Shown here piece by piece: positions 1-6,000 of a stretch of DNA of 6,000 bases. The number at the start of each line of letters is the position of its first letter. Positions within the stretch are counted from its first letter, which is position 1. This DNA is from Propionibacteriaceae bacterium. Lineage in GTDB: Bacteria > Actinomycetota > Actinomycetes > Propionibacteriales > Propionibacteriaceae. The notes beneath the pieces were generated by a model. The model did no database searches. It saw only the letters and a list, made by a program, of their open reading frames with translations, and was not told the DNA's origin. Position numbers and translations under genes: made by a program. The stretch spans positions 1 through 6,000 of the forward strand of contig JAIRXX010000160.1 of the NCBI GenBank assembly GCA_031268065.1. The letters are read 5' to 3'.

Positions 1-185
1 CCAACATCCAACAGCTGGGGCGTGTTCGCGGTCCTCCGGCTCATACCACGGCGGAACCACTTCCCCAACAGCGGATCAGCCCGACCCAAACCAGCAACAC
101 ACCGAGACAAACGCCCAGCGCACGACTCCACAGACTCACGCCTATCACCCCAATAAGCGCCAAGAATAGACGACTCCACAACCAC
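1..185 (-). CDS. Imm52-family immunity protein, N-terminal part (cut by window edge)
   Basis: The minus strand is open from 185 to the left edge, about 61 codons. The product contains LGAYWGDRRESVESCAGRL, then GRADPLLGKWFRRGMSRRTA. This spacing of G-A-Y-W-G, R-x-E-S, C-A-x-R-L, D-P-L-L-x-x-W-F and G-x-S-R matches, from memory, the N-terminus of Immunity protein 52 (Imm52). These are cytoplasmic proteins of roughly 200-250 residues thought to neutralise a cognate polymorphic toxin, often of the Tox-REase-5 nuclease type. GTG at 185 is chosen because the conserved part begins about eight residues later; GTG at 179 is equally possible, and GTG at 233 is in frame but would add an unconserved leader. 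No strong Shine-Dalgarno is visible. Codons often end in T (TCT, ATT, CTT, GCT, TAT, GGT, GAT), unlike the trp genes, which suggests separate ancestry. The family call rests on the N-terminal motif only; start and partner toxin are unknown. Confidence 0.7.
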   Translation of the reverse strand, partial: MVVESSILGAYWGDRRESVESCAGRLSRCVAGLGRADPLLGKWFRRGMSRRTANTPQLLDV

Positions 186-206
186 CCACCCTACCGGAAC
201 ATGAAG

Positions 207-212
207 ATTATC
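207..212 (-). promoter_or_regulatory. Candidate -10 element for the Imm52-like gene
   Basis: The minus strand reads GATAAT, five of six matches to the TATAAT consensus. Its downstream end lies 21 bases before the GTG at 185, which would give a short leader. No convincing -35 hexamer is seen 16-18 bases upstream. If used, the immunity gene would be expressed independently of the trp operon and of the truncated frame before it. Confidence 0.35.
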
Positions 213-214
213 AA

Positions 215-238
215 GGCGGTGGAGCGGCTTCACCTGCC
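215..238 (-). terminator. Weak hairpin at the end of the truncated frame, possible terminator
   Basis: On the plus strand GGC-GGTGGAG (215-224) can pair with CTTCACC-T-GCC (228-238) around a CGG loop, with one bulged T and one G-U pair. Read on the minus strand, the direction of the trp operon, the G-U pair becomes an A-C mismatch. A T-rich but interrupted stretch follows (TTGATAATCTT). The hairpin covers the stop codon at 230-232. It is the only stem-loop I found between trpA and the Imm52-like gene, so it could end trp transcription, but it lacks a proper T run. Confidence 0.25.
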
Positions 239-391
239 GTGGCTGATGTCGCGTTCCGCACGCAGTCTGTACTCTGCCGCTGTTTCCGCCAGATATCTCT
301 CCCAGCCTGCCTGCCTGGCGTGGATGCTCGGCTCCCCGCCGGTCGCGGCACGCATGTAGCTGACGAGCGGAATGATTTCAAAGGGATAACC
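230..391 (-). pseudogene. C-terminal remnant of an unrecognised protein, just after trpA
   Basis: Immediately after the trpA stop the minus strand, in another frame, encodes 53 residues ending at a TGA (232-230). They begin GYPFEIIPLVSYMRAATGG and end EYRLRAERDISHGR. The composition is protein-like: a hydrophobic stretch, then a charged Ala/Arg/Glu-rich segment that should form a helix. The frame continues backwards into trpA without its own start. The first internal ATG (355) has no Shine-Dalgarno and would give only 41 residues. The simplest reading is the 3' end of a gene whose front was lost when this DNA was joined to the end of trpA. It points the same way as the Imm52-like gene and stops 44 bases before it, the usual place for a toxin gene, but I do not recognise a toxin family. 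It could also be a chance open frame. Confidence 0.45.
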
Positions 392-392
392 G

Positions 393-1241
393 TTAGTTGG
401 CAGTCTCGGCGCGGCGGACCCCGGCTACCAGATCGGCCAGGACCGCACGCAATCCAGGCAGTCCGTCTACGGAGTCGGCGGCGATCAAAGGCTTCAAAAA
501 GGCGGAGCCTACTATCACCGCGTCGGCAAACTCGGCTACTCGAGCTACTTGGGCGCCGTTTGAGACGCCCAGGCCCACTCCGACCAGCGTGCCGGGAGCA
601 TATTCGCGGATGCGGGCGACCAATTCCGGGGCCGCCGACGACGTTTGCTCGCGTGTGCCGGTGACGCCCATCACCGCTGTGGCGTAGACCCAGCCCCGGC
701 AGGCGGCGGCTGTGGAGGCGATGCGCTCGGCGCTAGAGGATGGCGCGACCAGGAAGATGCGGTCCAGAGCGTATTCCCGCGCGGCGGCTAGCCAATCCCC
801 GGCTTCTTCGGGAATCAGGTCCGGCGTGACCAGCCCGGCCCCACCGGCGTTGGCCAAGTCGCGGGCGAAGGCCCGCACCCCGTAGTGGTCCACCAGATTC
901 CAATACGTCATCACCACGGCTGGTTTGCCCGCCTCCCGGACAGCCTGCACAGCGGCGAAAACGTCTTTGACGCGCACCCCGCGCTCCAAGGCTCGGGTGC
1001 CCGCAGTCTGAATCACCGGACCGTCCATCATCGGGTCAGAATAAGGCAGGCCGATTTCCACCAAGTCCACCCCCGGCTCACCACCGTCGCCGCAGAGCGC
1101 CCGCAGCGCCCGCAGCGAACCCGGCAGGTCTGGATACCCCACTGGCAGATAGCCGATTAGGGCTTTGCGCCCCTCGGCAGCGGCTTGGAGAATAGCCTGG
1201 CCGGAAATTCCGGCGTCTGCCGCGCTGCTTTGGACAGTCAT
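393..1241 (-). CDS. trpA: Tryptophan synthase alpha subunit
   Basis: TrpA cleaves indole-3-glycerol phosphate to indole and glyceraldehyde 3-phosphate. It works in the cytoplasm as the alpha subunit of the alpha2-beta2 complex and passes indole to TrpB through a tunnel. The 282-residue TIM-barrel protein is slightly longer than the usual ~265-270. The catalytic acids are visible as E62 in [10 protein letters not shown] and D73 in MMDGP. MTYWN (111-115), [11 protein letters not shown] (136-146), VAPSSS (165-170) and the phosphate-binding GVGLGVS (221-227) and VIVGSAF (242-248) follow in family order. The ATG at 1241 overlaps the trpB stop by four bases (ATGA), with GGAGG six bases upstream inside trpB, so the two subunits are probably translationally coupled. 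It is the last intact gene of the operon; no strong terminator follows, and the next DNA looks foreign. Confidence 0.97.
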   Translation of the reverse strand: MTVQSSAADAGISGQAILQAAAEGRKALIGYLPVGYPDLPGSLRALRALCGDGGEPGVDLVEIGLPYSDPMMDGPVIQTAGTRALERGVRVKDVFAAVQAVREAGKPAVVMTYWNLVDHYGVRAFARDLANAGGAGLVTPDLIPEEAGDWLAAAREYALDRIFLVAPSSSAERIASTAAACRGWVYATAVMGVTGTREQTSSAAPELVARIREYAPGTLVGVGLGVSNGAQVARVAEFADAVIVGSAFLKPLIAADSVDGLPGLRAVLADLVAGVRRAETAN

Positions 1242-2479
1242 TCCATTCCTCCCACATATTCGTCCGGCGCTCCCGGCAGGCCGAAATACTTCACCGCCGT
1301 ATCGACGTCCTTGTCCCCGCGCCCGGAGACGGTCACCACGATCAGCGGAGAGGCGTCGGGATCTTCATCCGCCATCCGGCGTCCGATCCGCATCGCCCCG
1401 GCCAGCGCGTGCGCAGACTCGATGGCGGGCAGAATACCCTCAGTCTGGGTGAGCAGCCGAAAAGCCTCCATCGCGTCAACGTCGTCCACCGGCTCGTAGC
1501 TGGCCAGTCCGTTCGCCGCCAGCCAGGAATGCTCCGGGCCGACGCCGGGGTAGTCCAGCCCGGCGGAGATCGAATGGGATTCTTTCGTCTGGCCGTCTTC
1601 GTCTTGCAGGATGAAAGTCCTGGTGCCGTGCAGCACGCCGACAGAGCCGCCGGTGATGGACGAGGCGTGCCGCCCGGTCCCGATCCCGTCTCCCCCGGCC
1701 TCCATGCCGTAGAGCCGGACTCTCGGATCGCCGATGAATTCGGCGAAAGACCCCATAGCGTTGGAGCCGCCTCCGACGCAGGCCACCACCGCATCAGGCA
1801 GACGTCCGTGGAGCTGCCTGGTCTGCTCGGCAATCTCCGCGCCGATCACCCGCTGGAATTCCCGCACCATTTTGGGGAAGGGATGCGGGCCTGCCACGGT
1901 GCCGATCAGGTAATGGGTGTCGGTGACGCTGGCCACCCAATCGCGCATCGCCTCGTTCATCGCGTCTTTCAAAGTGGCGCTGCCCGACTCAACGCCGACC
2001 ACTTCGGCGCCGAGCAATTGCATCCGGGCCACGTTGAGGGCTTGGCGTTCGGTGTCCACCTTTCCCATGTAAATCCTGCACTCCATGTCGAGCAGCGCGG
2101 CGGCTGTGGCGGTGGCCACCCCATGCTGTCCGGCACCCGTCTCAGCGATCACCCGGTGCTTGCCCATCCTCCGGGTGAGCAGCGCCTGGCCGAGCACATT
2201 GTTGATCTTGTGCGAGCCGGTGTGGTTTAGGTCTTCGCGCTTGAGCAGTATCCGGGCGTTGCCGCAGAATTCGGAAAACCTCAAGGCGGGGGTGAGCGGC
2301 GTCGGGCGTCCGGCGTAATTGCCGCGCAGGCCGTTGAATTCCGCCCAGAAGTCCGGATCGGCCACAGCTTTGTCAAATTCCGCTTCAAGCTGGGTCAGCG
2401 CCGCTATCAACGCCTCTGGGACATATTTGCCGCCGAAAATATCGAAATGCCCCGCTTTGTCGGGCAACCCGGTGACCAT
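1238..2479 (-). CDS. trpB: Tryptophan synthase beta subunit
   Basis: TrpB is a PLP enzyme that condenses indole with L-serine to make L-tryptophan, in complex with TrpA. The 413-residue product is of normal length and begins [20 protein letters not shown], the usual TrpB opening. PLP binds K91 in HTGSHKIN (86-93). The catalytic glutamate is E113 in ETGAGQHG, the PLP-phosphate loop is GGGSNAMG (236-243), and SGRGDKD (385-391) lies near the C-terminus. It is the TrpB1 type that pairs with TrpA, not the stand-alone TrpB2 type. The frame is open up to a TTG at 2551, but that would add 24 unconserved residues; ATG 2479 is chosen for its ribosome binding site and conserved N-terminus. This is the only gene of the operon separated from the one before it, by 73 bases containing two hairpins. 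Its stop overlaps the trpA start. Confidence 0.97.
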   Translation of the reverse strand: MVTGLPDKAGHFDIFGGKYVPEALIAALTQLEAEFDKAVADPDFWAEFNGLRGNYAGRPTPLTPALRFSEFCGNARILLKREDLNHTGSHKINNVLGQALLTRRMGKHRVIAETGAGQHGVATATAAALLDMECRIYMGKVDTERQALNVARMQLLGAEVVGVESGSATLKDAMNEAMRDWVASVTDTHYLIGTVAGPHPFPKMVREFQRVIGAEIAEQTRQLHGRLPDAVVACVGGGSNAMGSFAEFIGDPRVRLYGMEAGGDGIGTGRHASSITGGSVGVLHGTRTFILQDEDGQTKESHSISAGLDYPGVGPEHSWLAANGLASYEPVDDVDAMEAFRLLTQTEGILPAIESAHALAGAMRIGRRMADEDPDASPLIVVTVSGRGDKDVDTAVKYFGLPGAPDEYVGGME

Positions 2480-2482
2480 ACT

Positions 2483-2488
2483 TCTCCT
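2483..2488 (-). promoter_or_regulatory. Ribosome binding site that sets the trpB start
   Basis: The minus strand reads AGGAGA three bases before the ATG at 2479 (AGGAG core with four bases between). The spacing is tight but the match is strong. It supports 2479 over the in-frame TTG at 2551, which lies just upstream of the hairpins. Confidence 0.75.
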
Positions 2489-2493
2489 GTCCT

Positions 2494-2517
2494 GGAAGGC
2501 TCCGCTGAGCCGGTTCC
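2494..2517 (-). other. Hairpin just upstream of the trpB ribosome binding site
   Basis: On the minus strand GGAA-CC-GGCTC pairs with GAGCC-TTCC around an AGCG loop. This gives a five-pair stem, a two-base bulge, and four more pairs. It ends five bases before the AGGAGA of trpB. No T run follows, so it is not an intrinsic terminator. It could affect mRNA stability or access to the trpB ribosome binding site; the role is inferred only. Confidence 0.45.
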
Positions 2518-2526
2518 GCAAGGATC

Positions 2527-2541
2527 CGCCATCAGATGGCG
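2527..2541 (-). other. Perfect 6-bp hairpin just after the trpC stop
   Basis: CGCCAT-ctg-ATGGCG on the minus strand is a perfect inverted repeat with a three-base loop, beginning 11 bases after the trpC stop codon. No T run follows. With the second hairpin it fills most of the trpC-trpB gap. It may mark an mRNA processing or 3'-end protection point within the operon. Confidence 0.45.
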
Positions 2542-2552
2542 AAGCCCGCAAA

Positions 2553-3332
2553 CTACTTTATCGCTGAGAGTTCCCGCACCGCCCGCTCGGGATCGCCAGT
2601 ACGCACCAACGCCTCCCCCACCAACACCGCGTCTGCCCCAGCCCAGCGCATCCGCTGAGCGTCAGCGACGGTGAGGATCCCCGATTCGGCCACTTTGACC
2701 ACACCGGCGGGAATCGCTTGGGCCAACCGCTCAAATTGGGCCAGCTCGACCGCCATCGTCTTCAGATTCCGGTTGTTGACCCCGATCAGCCGGGCGCCCG
2801 CGTCGATTCCGCAACGCACTTCGTCGCCGGTATGCGCCTCGACCAGCAGGGTAAGCCCCAGTTCGCGGCCCAATTTGAGCAGCGACCGCAACTGCTGGGC
2901 GCTGAGCGCCGCCACAATCAACAGCGCCATATCCGCCCCGGCGGCGCGGGCCTCGTACAACTGGTATTCGGTCACGATGAAGTCTTTGCGCAAAACTGGC
3001 GCCTGGATCGCGGCCCGCACCTGGCGCAGATCATCCAGCGAACCGCCGAAGCGCCGCCCCTCAGTGAGCACCGACACCGCCGCCGCCCCGCCACGGGCAT
3101 AACTGGAAGCCAACTTGGCTGGATCAGATATTTCCGCCAGCCGCCCCTTGCTCGGGCTGGAGCGTTTCACCTCGGCGATCACCGCCAGCCGGTCAGCGGT
3201 CAAACCGGGCAGCGGGTCCAACGCGCCCAGCGCCCGCTCAGCGGCAGCTGCCACCTCGGCCAACGGCGTCCGCTCGACCCTGAGCGCCAGGTCCGCCTGC
3301 GCCCCGGCCACCAAATCTTCCAATACGCTCAT
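2553..3332 (-). CDS. trpC: Indole-3-glycerol-phosphate synthase
   Basis: TrpC closes the indole ring, converting 1-(2-carboxyphenylamino)-1-deoxyribulose 5-phosphate to indole-3-glycerol phosphate with loss of CO2 and water. The product feeds TrpA. It is a 259-residue single-domain TIM barrel, not fused to TrpF. Expected active-site residues are present: E54 and K56 in [12 protein letters not shown]116 in VLRKDFIV, E165 in LLVEAHT, N186 in GVNNRNL, E216 and S217 in VAESGI, and the phosphate site VLVGEALVR (236-244). The ATG at 3332 overlaps the trpE stop by four bases and has AGGAG four bases upstream. Actinobacterial trp clusters often have a small membrane-protein gene between trpE and trpC; here there is none. 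trpF is also missing from the cluster, so the preceding isomerase step must come from another locus, possibly PriA. Confidence 0.97.
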   Translation of the reverse strand: MSVLEDLVAGAQADLALRVERTPLAEVAAAAERALGALDPLPGLTADRLAVIAEVKRSSPSKGRLAEISDPAKLASSYARGGAAAVSVLTEGRRFGGSLDDLRQVRAAIQAPVLRKDFIVTEYQLYEARAAGADMALLIVAALSAQQLRSLLKLGRELGLTLLVEAHTGDEVRCGIDAGARLIGVNNRNLKTMAVELAQFERLAQAIPAGVVKVAESGILTVADAQRMRWAGADAVLVGEALVRTGDPERAVRELSAIK

Positions 3333-4843
3333 TCCACTCCTATCCGCTCCAACTCGGCAGCCGTGCGAACAGCGTCGAGCACGGCACGGGCCTTGTTGAA
3401 CGATTCCGCATCCTCATTCGCCGGAATCGAGTCCGCCACCACCCCGGCCCCGGCCTGCACGTAGGCGGTGCCGTTTTTGATCAGCGCGGTGCGGATGGCG
3501 ATGGCCACATCGGAATCACCGGCGAAGTCGAAATAGCCGACGACTCCCCCGTAGAGGCCGCGCCGGGTGAGTTCCAATTCGTCGATGATCTCCATCGCCC
3601 GCAGCTTCGGCGCCCCCGACAAAGTTCCCGCCGGGAAGCACGACAGCGTTGCGTCCAGCGCGGAACGCCCTGCTGCCAGCTTCCCGGTGACCCCGGCCTC
3701 CAGGTGCATCACATGGCTGTAGCGGCGCACTTTCATGAATTCGATCACCGAAACTGTTCCCGGCTCGCAGACCCGGCCCAAGTCGTTGCGGCCCAAATCG
3801 ACCAGCATCAGATGTTCGGCCACCTCCTTGGGATCGGCCAGCAATTCCGCCTCCAGCTTGGCGTCTTCAGCCGAGGTCTTCCCGCGCGGCCTGGTGCCGG
3901 CGATAGGATGCGTCGTCGCCCGCCCACCTTGAACCTGCACTAGAGCTTCAGGGCTGGACCCGACGATGGAGAAATCCTCCAGACGCAGCAGGTAGAGGTA
4001 TGGACTGGGGTTGGTGGCCCGCAAGACCCGGTAGACGTCGAGCGGGTCGGACTCGCAAGCTATCTCAAAACGTTGGCTGGGCACGACTTGGAAAGCTTCT
4101 CCGGCCTGTATCTCCTCCTTTGCCCGACGAACCATTTCTTCAAATTCGGCGCTGCTGCGCTGCCGTCGGATGGGCAACGGGTACACCTGGGTCTGCTGCG
4201 CCACCAGGGCCGCGCGTGGCCGCCGCAGCACTTCGGCCATGCCTTCCACACGGGCAACGGCGTCGGCGTAGGCTTCGGCGGCGCGGGAGGCCTTGTTGTC
4301 GAAGTTGATCGCATTTGCAATCAGCCAGACTTCGCCGGTGTGGTGGTCGAGCACGGCGATGTCGCAGACCAGCAACAGCGCCAACTCCGGTATCGCCAGG
4401 TCGTCCAAGTTGGAATCGGGCAGTTTTTCGATCCTGCGGATGGCGTCGTATCCGAGATAGCCGACCATGCCGGAGACCAGCGGGGGCAGCGAATCATCGC
4501 GCGGGGTGTGCAGACCGGACAAAGTTTGGGCCAGCGCTTCGAGCGGGTCGGCGGAGTCGGGCAGCCCGGTGATCTGTTTCTGGGCAAATTCCCAACGCGC
4601 TACGCCGCCGCGCTCGGTAAGCGTGGCGGCGGCCCGCACGCCGATGAAGGAATAGCGCGACCAGACTCCGCTCTCCGCCGACTCGAAGAGGAAGGTGCCG
4701 GGACGGTTCTCGGCCAATTGGTGGTACAGCCCGATCGGGGTCACATCGTCGGCAAGCAGCTTGGTGTAGACGCTGACCACCCGCTGGGTCTGCCCAGCGG
4801 CTAGGAATCCGGGCAGATCAGGGCTTATCCGGAGGGCTGTCAT
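3329..4843 (-). CDS. trpE: Anthranilate synthase component I
   Basis: TrpE is the committing enzyme of tryptophan synthesis: it converts chorismate plus ammonia to anthranilate and pyruvate. The ammonia comes from a TrpG/PabA-type amidotransferase subunit that is not encoded in this window. The 504-residue product has the N-terminal regulatory half and the C-terminal chorismate-binding half. Signature blocks are NPSPYLYLL (278-286), PIAGTRPRG (313-321), LMLVDLGRNDLGRV (345-358), FPAGTLSGAPK (403-413) and GAGVVADS (465-472). FESAESG (53-59) corresponds to the LLES tryptophan-binding motif, so feedback inhibition is probably retained. TrpE is favoured over PabB by length, this motif and context. 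The ATG at 4843 overlaps the hisI stop by one base (TGATG), with GGAGG four bases upstream inside hisI. No trp leader peptide or attenuator lies ahead of it, so control probably acts at the hisI promoter or on the enzyme. Confidence 0.96.
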   Translation of the reverse strand: MTALRISPDLPGFLAAGQTQRVVSVYTKLLADDVTPIGLYHQLAENRPGTFLFESAESGVWSRYSFIGVRAAATLTERGGVARWEFAQKQITGLPDSADPLEALAQTLSGLHTPRDDSLPPLVSGMVGYLGYDAIRRIEKLPDSNLDDLAIPELALLLVCDIAVLDHHTGEVWLIANAINFDNKASRAAEAYADAVARVEGMAEVLRRPRAALVAQQTQVYPLPIRRQRSSAEFEEMVRRAKEEIQAGEAFQVVPSQRFEIACESDPLDVYRVLRATNPSPYLYLLRLEDFSIVGSSPEALVQVQGGRATTHPIAGTRPRGKTSAEDAKLEAELLADPKEVAEHLMLVDLGRNDLGRVCEPGTVSVIEFMKVRRYSHVMHLEAGVTGKLAAGRSALDATLSCFPAGTLSGAPKLRAMEIIDELELTRRGLYGGVVGYFDFAGDSDVAIAIRTALIKNGTAYVQAGAGVVADSIPANEDAESFNKARAVLDAVRTAAELERIGVE

Positions 4844-5196
4844 CAGTCCTCCCCCAGCAACGTCCGGGTGTCGAAACAGCTATGGGCGCCGGTGTGGCAG
4901 GCCGGGCCAGTCTGGTCGACCTTGAGCAGGATGGTGTCGGCATCGCAATCTACGCGCACCTCGCGCACCTGCTGGGTGTGCCCGCTGGTCTCGCCCTTCA
5001 CCCAAAGCTGCTGCCTGCTGCGCGACCAATATGTGCCCCTTTTAGTCCGCAATGTGGACTCCAGCGCCTCGGCGTTCATCCAGGCGAGCATCAGCACTTC
5101 ACCGGTCCGCCACTCCTGGACGACCGCTGGCACCAGCCCGTCAGCGTTCCATTTCACCGCAAACCCGTCGTTGCGGGCCTTAGCTGCACTTTCCAC
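4843..5196 (-). CDS. hisI: Phosphoribosyl-AMP cyclohydrolase
   Basis: HisI hydrolyses the adenine ring of phosphoribosyl-AMP, the third step of histidine synthesis, in the cytoplasm with zinc and magnesium. The 117-residue product is the single-function form, without the HisE domain found in enterobacteria. [11 protein letters not shown] (18-28), EVLMLAWMN (33-41), [19 protein letters not shown] (57-75), the metal-binding VDCDAD (82-87) and [10 protein letters not shown] (99-108) are all present; C84, C100 and C107 are the likely zinc ligands and D83, D85 and D87 the magnesium ligands. The start is GTG at 5196: it gives the usual ~17 residues before NADG and lies six bases after an extended -10, with no Shine-Dalgarno. 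The frame stays open much further upstream, antisense to serC, but that part is not HisI-like. hisI heads the trp operon, so histidine and tryptophan genes are co-transcribed; the other his genes are not in the window. Confidence 0.95.
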   Translation of the reverse strand: MESAAKARNDGFAVKWNADGLVPAVVQEWRTGEVLMLAWMNAEALESTLRTKRGTYWSRSRQQLWVKGETSGHTQQVREVRVDCDADTILLKVDQTGPACHTGAHSCFDTRTLLGED

Positions 5197-5202
5197 CCAG
5201 CC

Positions 5203-5211
5203 ATTGTGACA
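5203..5211 (-). promoter_or_regulatory. Extended -10 promoter element of the hisI-trp operon
   Basis: The minus strand reads TGT-CACAAT, a TGN extension plus a hexamer matching TATAAT at four of six positions. Six bases separate it from the GTG at 5196, which puts the likely transcription start on the start codon. With no Shine-Dalgarno present, a leaderless mRNA is the natural reading. An alternative promoter (TTGGAC at 5251-5256, GATGCT at 5227-5232, 18-base spacer) would give a leader of about 25 bases, but still without a ribosome binding site. Confidence 0.5.
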
Positions 5212-5291
5212 GGCCGGGGGTACCACAGCATCACAAAATGGCCACGCCGAGTCCAACAGCGGTGTGTTACCCACCCCAGCCCAAGTGAGTC

Positions 5292-5300
5292 TGCGAGAAT
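5292..5300 (+). promoter_or_regulatory. Extended -10 promoter element of serC
   Basis: TGC-GAGAAT has the TGN extension and four of six matches to TATAAT. Seven bases (TGCCCCC) separate it from the ATG at 5308. Transcription would begin at or next to the A of ATG, so the serC mRNA is probably leaderless, in keeping with the lack of a Shine-Dalgarno. No good -35 is seen at 16-18 bases, which the TGN extension can compensate for. Confidence 0.5.
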
Positions 5301-5307
5301 TGCCCCC

Positions 5308-6000
5308 ATGCGTGTTTACAACTTTTCCGCTGGCCCTGCCATGCTCCCACTCGAAGTTTTGACCCAAGCCCAGGCTGAACTGACCGATTGGCGATCCTCG
5401 GGCATGTCGGTGATGGAGGTGTCCCACCGCGGAAAAGACTTCGTGGCCTGCGCGGCCCAAGCCGAAGCGTCGCTGCGGGCCTTGCTCGCCATCCCCGACG
5501 GCTACCGGGTGCTCTTCCTGCAGGGCGGCGCGTCGGGGCAATTCGACGCCACTGCGATGAACCTCACCTCGCCGGGCGACAGCATCGACTTCATCAACAC
5601 CGGACAATGGTCGAAAAAAGCCATCGCCGCCGCCAAACGGCAGGATTTGAGCGTCAACGTGATCGCAGACGAGGCTGCCAGCAACTACACCCGCGTCCCG
5701 GCCCCAGGCAGCTACCAAGTCAACGCCGGGGCCAAATATCTGCACTACACGCCGAATGAGACCATCGGCGGAGTCGAATTCGGCTACCTTCCCGATTCCG
5801 GCGACGTCCCGCTGGTGGCGGACTTCTCTTCAACCATCCTGTCTCGGCCCGTCGATGTTTCCCGCTACGGCGTGATCTACGCCGGGGCGCAGAAAAACAT
5901 GGGTCCAGCCGGTCTGGTGGTCGTGATCGTCCGCGACGACCTGCTCGGGAACGCCCGCGCCAACACCCCGCAGATTTGGAATTGGGAGCAGCAGGCGAAA
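5308..6000 (+). CDS. serC: Phosphoserine aminotransferase, N-terminal 231 residues (runs off right edge)
   Basis: SerC is a class V PLP aminotransferase that makes 3-phosphoserine from 3-phosphohydroxypyruvate and glutamate, the second step of serine synthesis; it also acts in pyridoxal phosphate synthesis in some bacteria. The visible part begins [14 protein letters not shown] and covers about 64% of a normal ~360-residue protein. SHRGK (39-43) carries the substrate-binding arginine, GGASGQF (73-79) the PLP-phosphate loop, W101 the ring-stacking residue, [11 protein letters not shown] (171-181) the PLP-nitrogen aspartate D172, and [11 protein letters not shown] (192-202) the Schiff-base lysine K196. 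It resembles the E. coli/Bacillus SerC subfamily more than the Mycobacterium-type SerC. The ATG at 5308 is the only start that gives the conserved N-terminus; there is no Shine-Dalgarno. It is divergent from hisI, and its pathway product serine is the co-substrate of TrpB. Confidence 0.96.
   Translation, partial: MRVYNFSAGPAMLPLEVLTQAQAELTDWRSSGMSVMEVSHRGKDFVACAAQAEASLRALLAIPDGYRVLFLQGGASGQFDATAMNLTSPGDSIDFINTGQWSKKAIAAAKRQDLSVNVIADEAASNYTRVPAPGSYQVNAGAKYLHYTPNETIGGVEFGYLPDSGDVPLVADFSSTILSRPVDVSRYGVIYAGAQKNMGPAGLVVVIVRDDLLGNARANTPQIWNWEQQAK

Noticed and set aside
302..320. CCTG repeats in CAGCCTGCCTGCCTGG as a regulatory or mobile-element repeat
   Set aside because: There are only about three short copies, they sit inside the remnant coding frame, and no matching copy elsewhere or target duplication is seen.
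201..359. Plus-strand 52-codon frame beginning MKIIKAVERLHLP
   Set aside because: It has no Shine-Dalgarno and lies antisense to the more protein-like remnant and to the region before the Imm52-like gene; its product resembles nothing I know.
1409..2230. 273-codon plus-strand open frame opposite trpB
   Set aside because: It lies entirely antisense to a full-length trpB and its product resembles no family; long antisense frames are expected in high-GC coding DNA. The plus-strand frames opposite trpA, trpC and trpE (for example 2718-3464 and 4073-4804) are rejected for the same reason.
2480..2551. TTG start for trpB at 2551, adding 24 residues
   Set aside because: The added residues are encoded by the hairpin region and are not TrpB-like, whereas ATG 2479 has a strong ribosome binding site and the usual N-terminus.
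4843..5307. Tryptophan leader peptide or attenuator ahead of the operon
   Set aside because: No short frame with clustered Trp codons, no terminator/antiterminator stem pair and no T-box-like element is visible upstream of hisI or trpE.
5197..5745. Long N-terminal extension of hisI to 5745
   Set aside because: The added part is antisense to serC and crosses the promoter region; the HisI match begins only after the GTG at 5196.

Overview
The window is high-GC bacterial DNA and most likely comes from an actinobacterium. The evidence is the order hisI-trpE-trpC-trpB-trpA with no trpD, trpF or trpG between the genes, the strong G/C bias at third codon positions, and start regions that look leaderless. 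The genus cannot be fixed from the sequence.

Right to left on the minus strand, positions 5196 to 393 hold one compact operon: hisI (phosphoribosyl-AMP cyclohydrolase), trpE (anthranilate synthase component I), trpC (indole-3-glycerol-phosphate synthase), trpB and trpA (tryptophan synthase beta and alpha). All are full length with the expected active-site residues. Three of the four junctions overlap by 1 to 4 bases. The exception is trpC-trpB, where a 73-base gap carries two hairpins and a clear ribosome binding site that sets the trpB start at 2479. TrpE needs a glutamine amidotransferase encoded elsewhere. Anthranilate phosphoribosyltransferase and phosphoribosylanthranilate isomerase must also come from elsewhere; in many actinobacteria the isomerase is the dual-function PriA.

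On the plus strand, serC (phosphoserine aminotransferase) starts at 5308, divergent from hisI, and runs off the right edge. The 111-base hisI-serC gap holds a matched pair of extended -10 elements. Each lies 6 to 7 bases from its start codon and neither gene has a Shine-Dalgarno sequence, so both transcripts are probably leaderless. SerC makes the precursor of serine, and serine is the co-substrate of TrpB, so the divergent genes are metabolically linked.

The left end (1-392) is accessory DNA. Right after the trpA stop, the minus strand carries the last ~54 codons of an unrecognised protein (stop at 230), apparently a truncated remnant. After a short gap come the first ~61 codons of a gene resembling the Imm52 family of polymorphic-toxin immunity proteins, cut by the left edge. 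Its codon use differs visibly from the trp genes. The order 'protein tail, short gap, immunity gene' looks like an eroded toxin-immunity locus placed just downstream of trpA, where related actinobacteria often carry lgt. This is the least ordinary part of the window.
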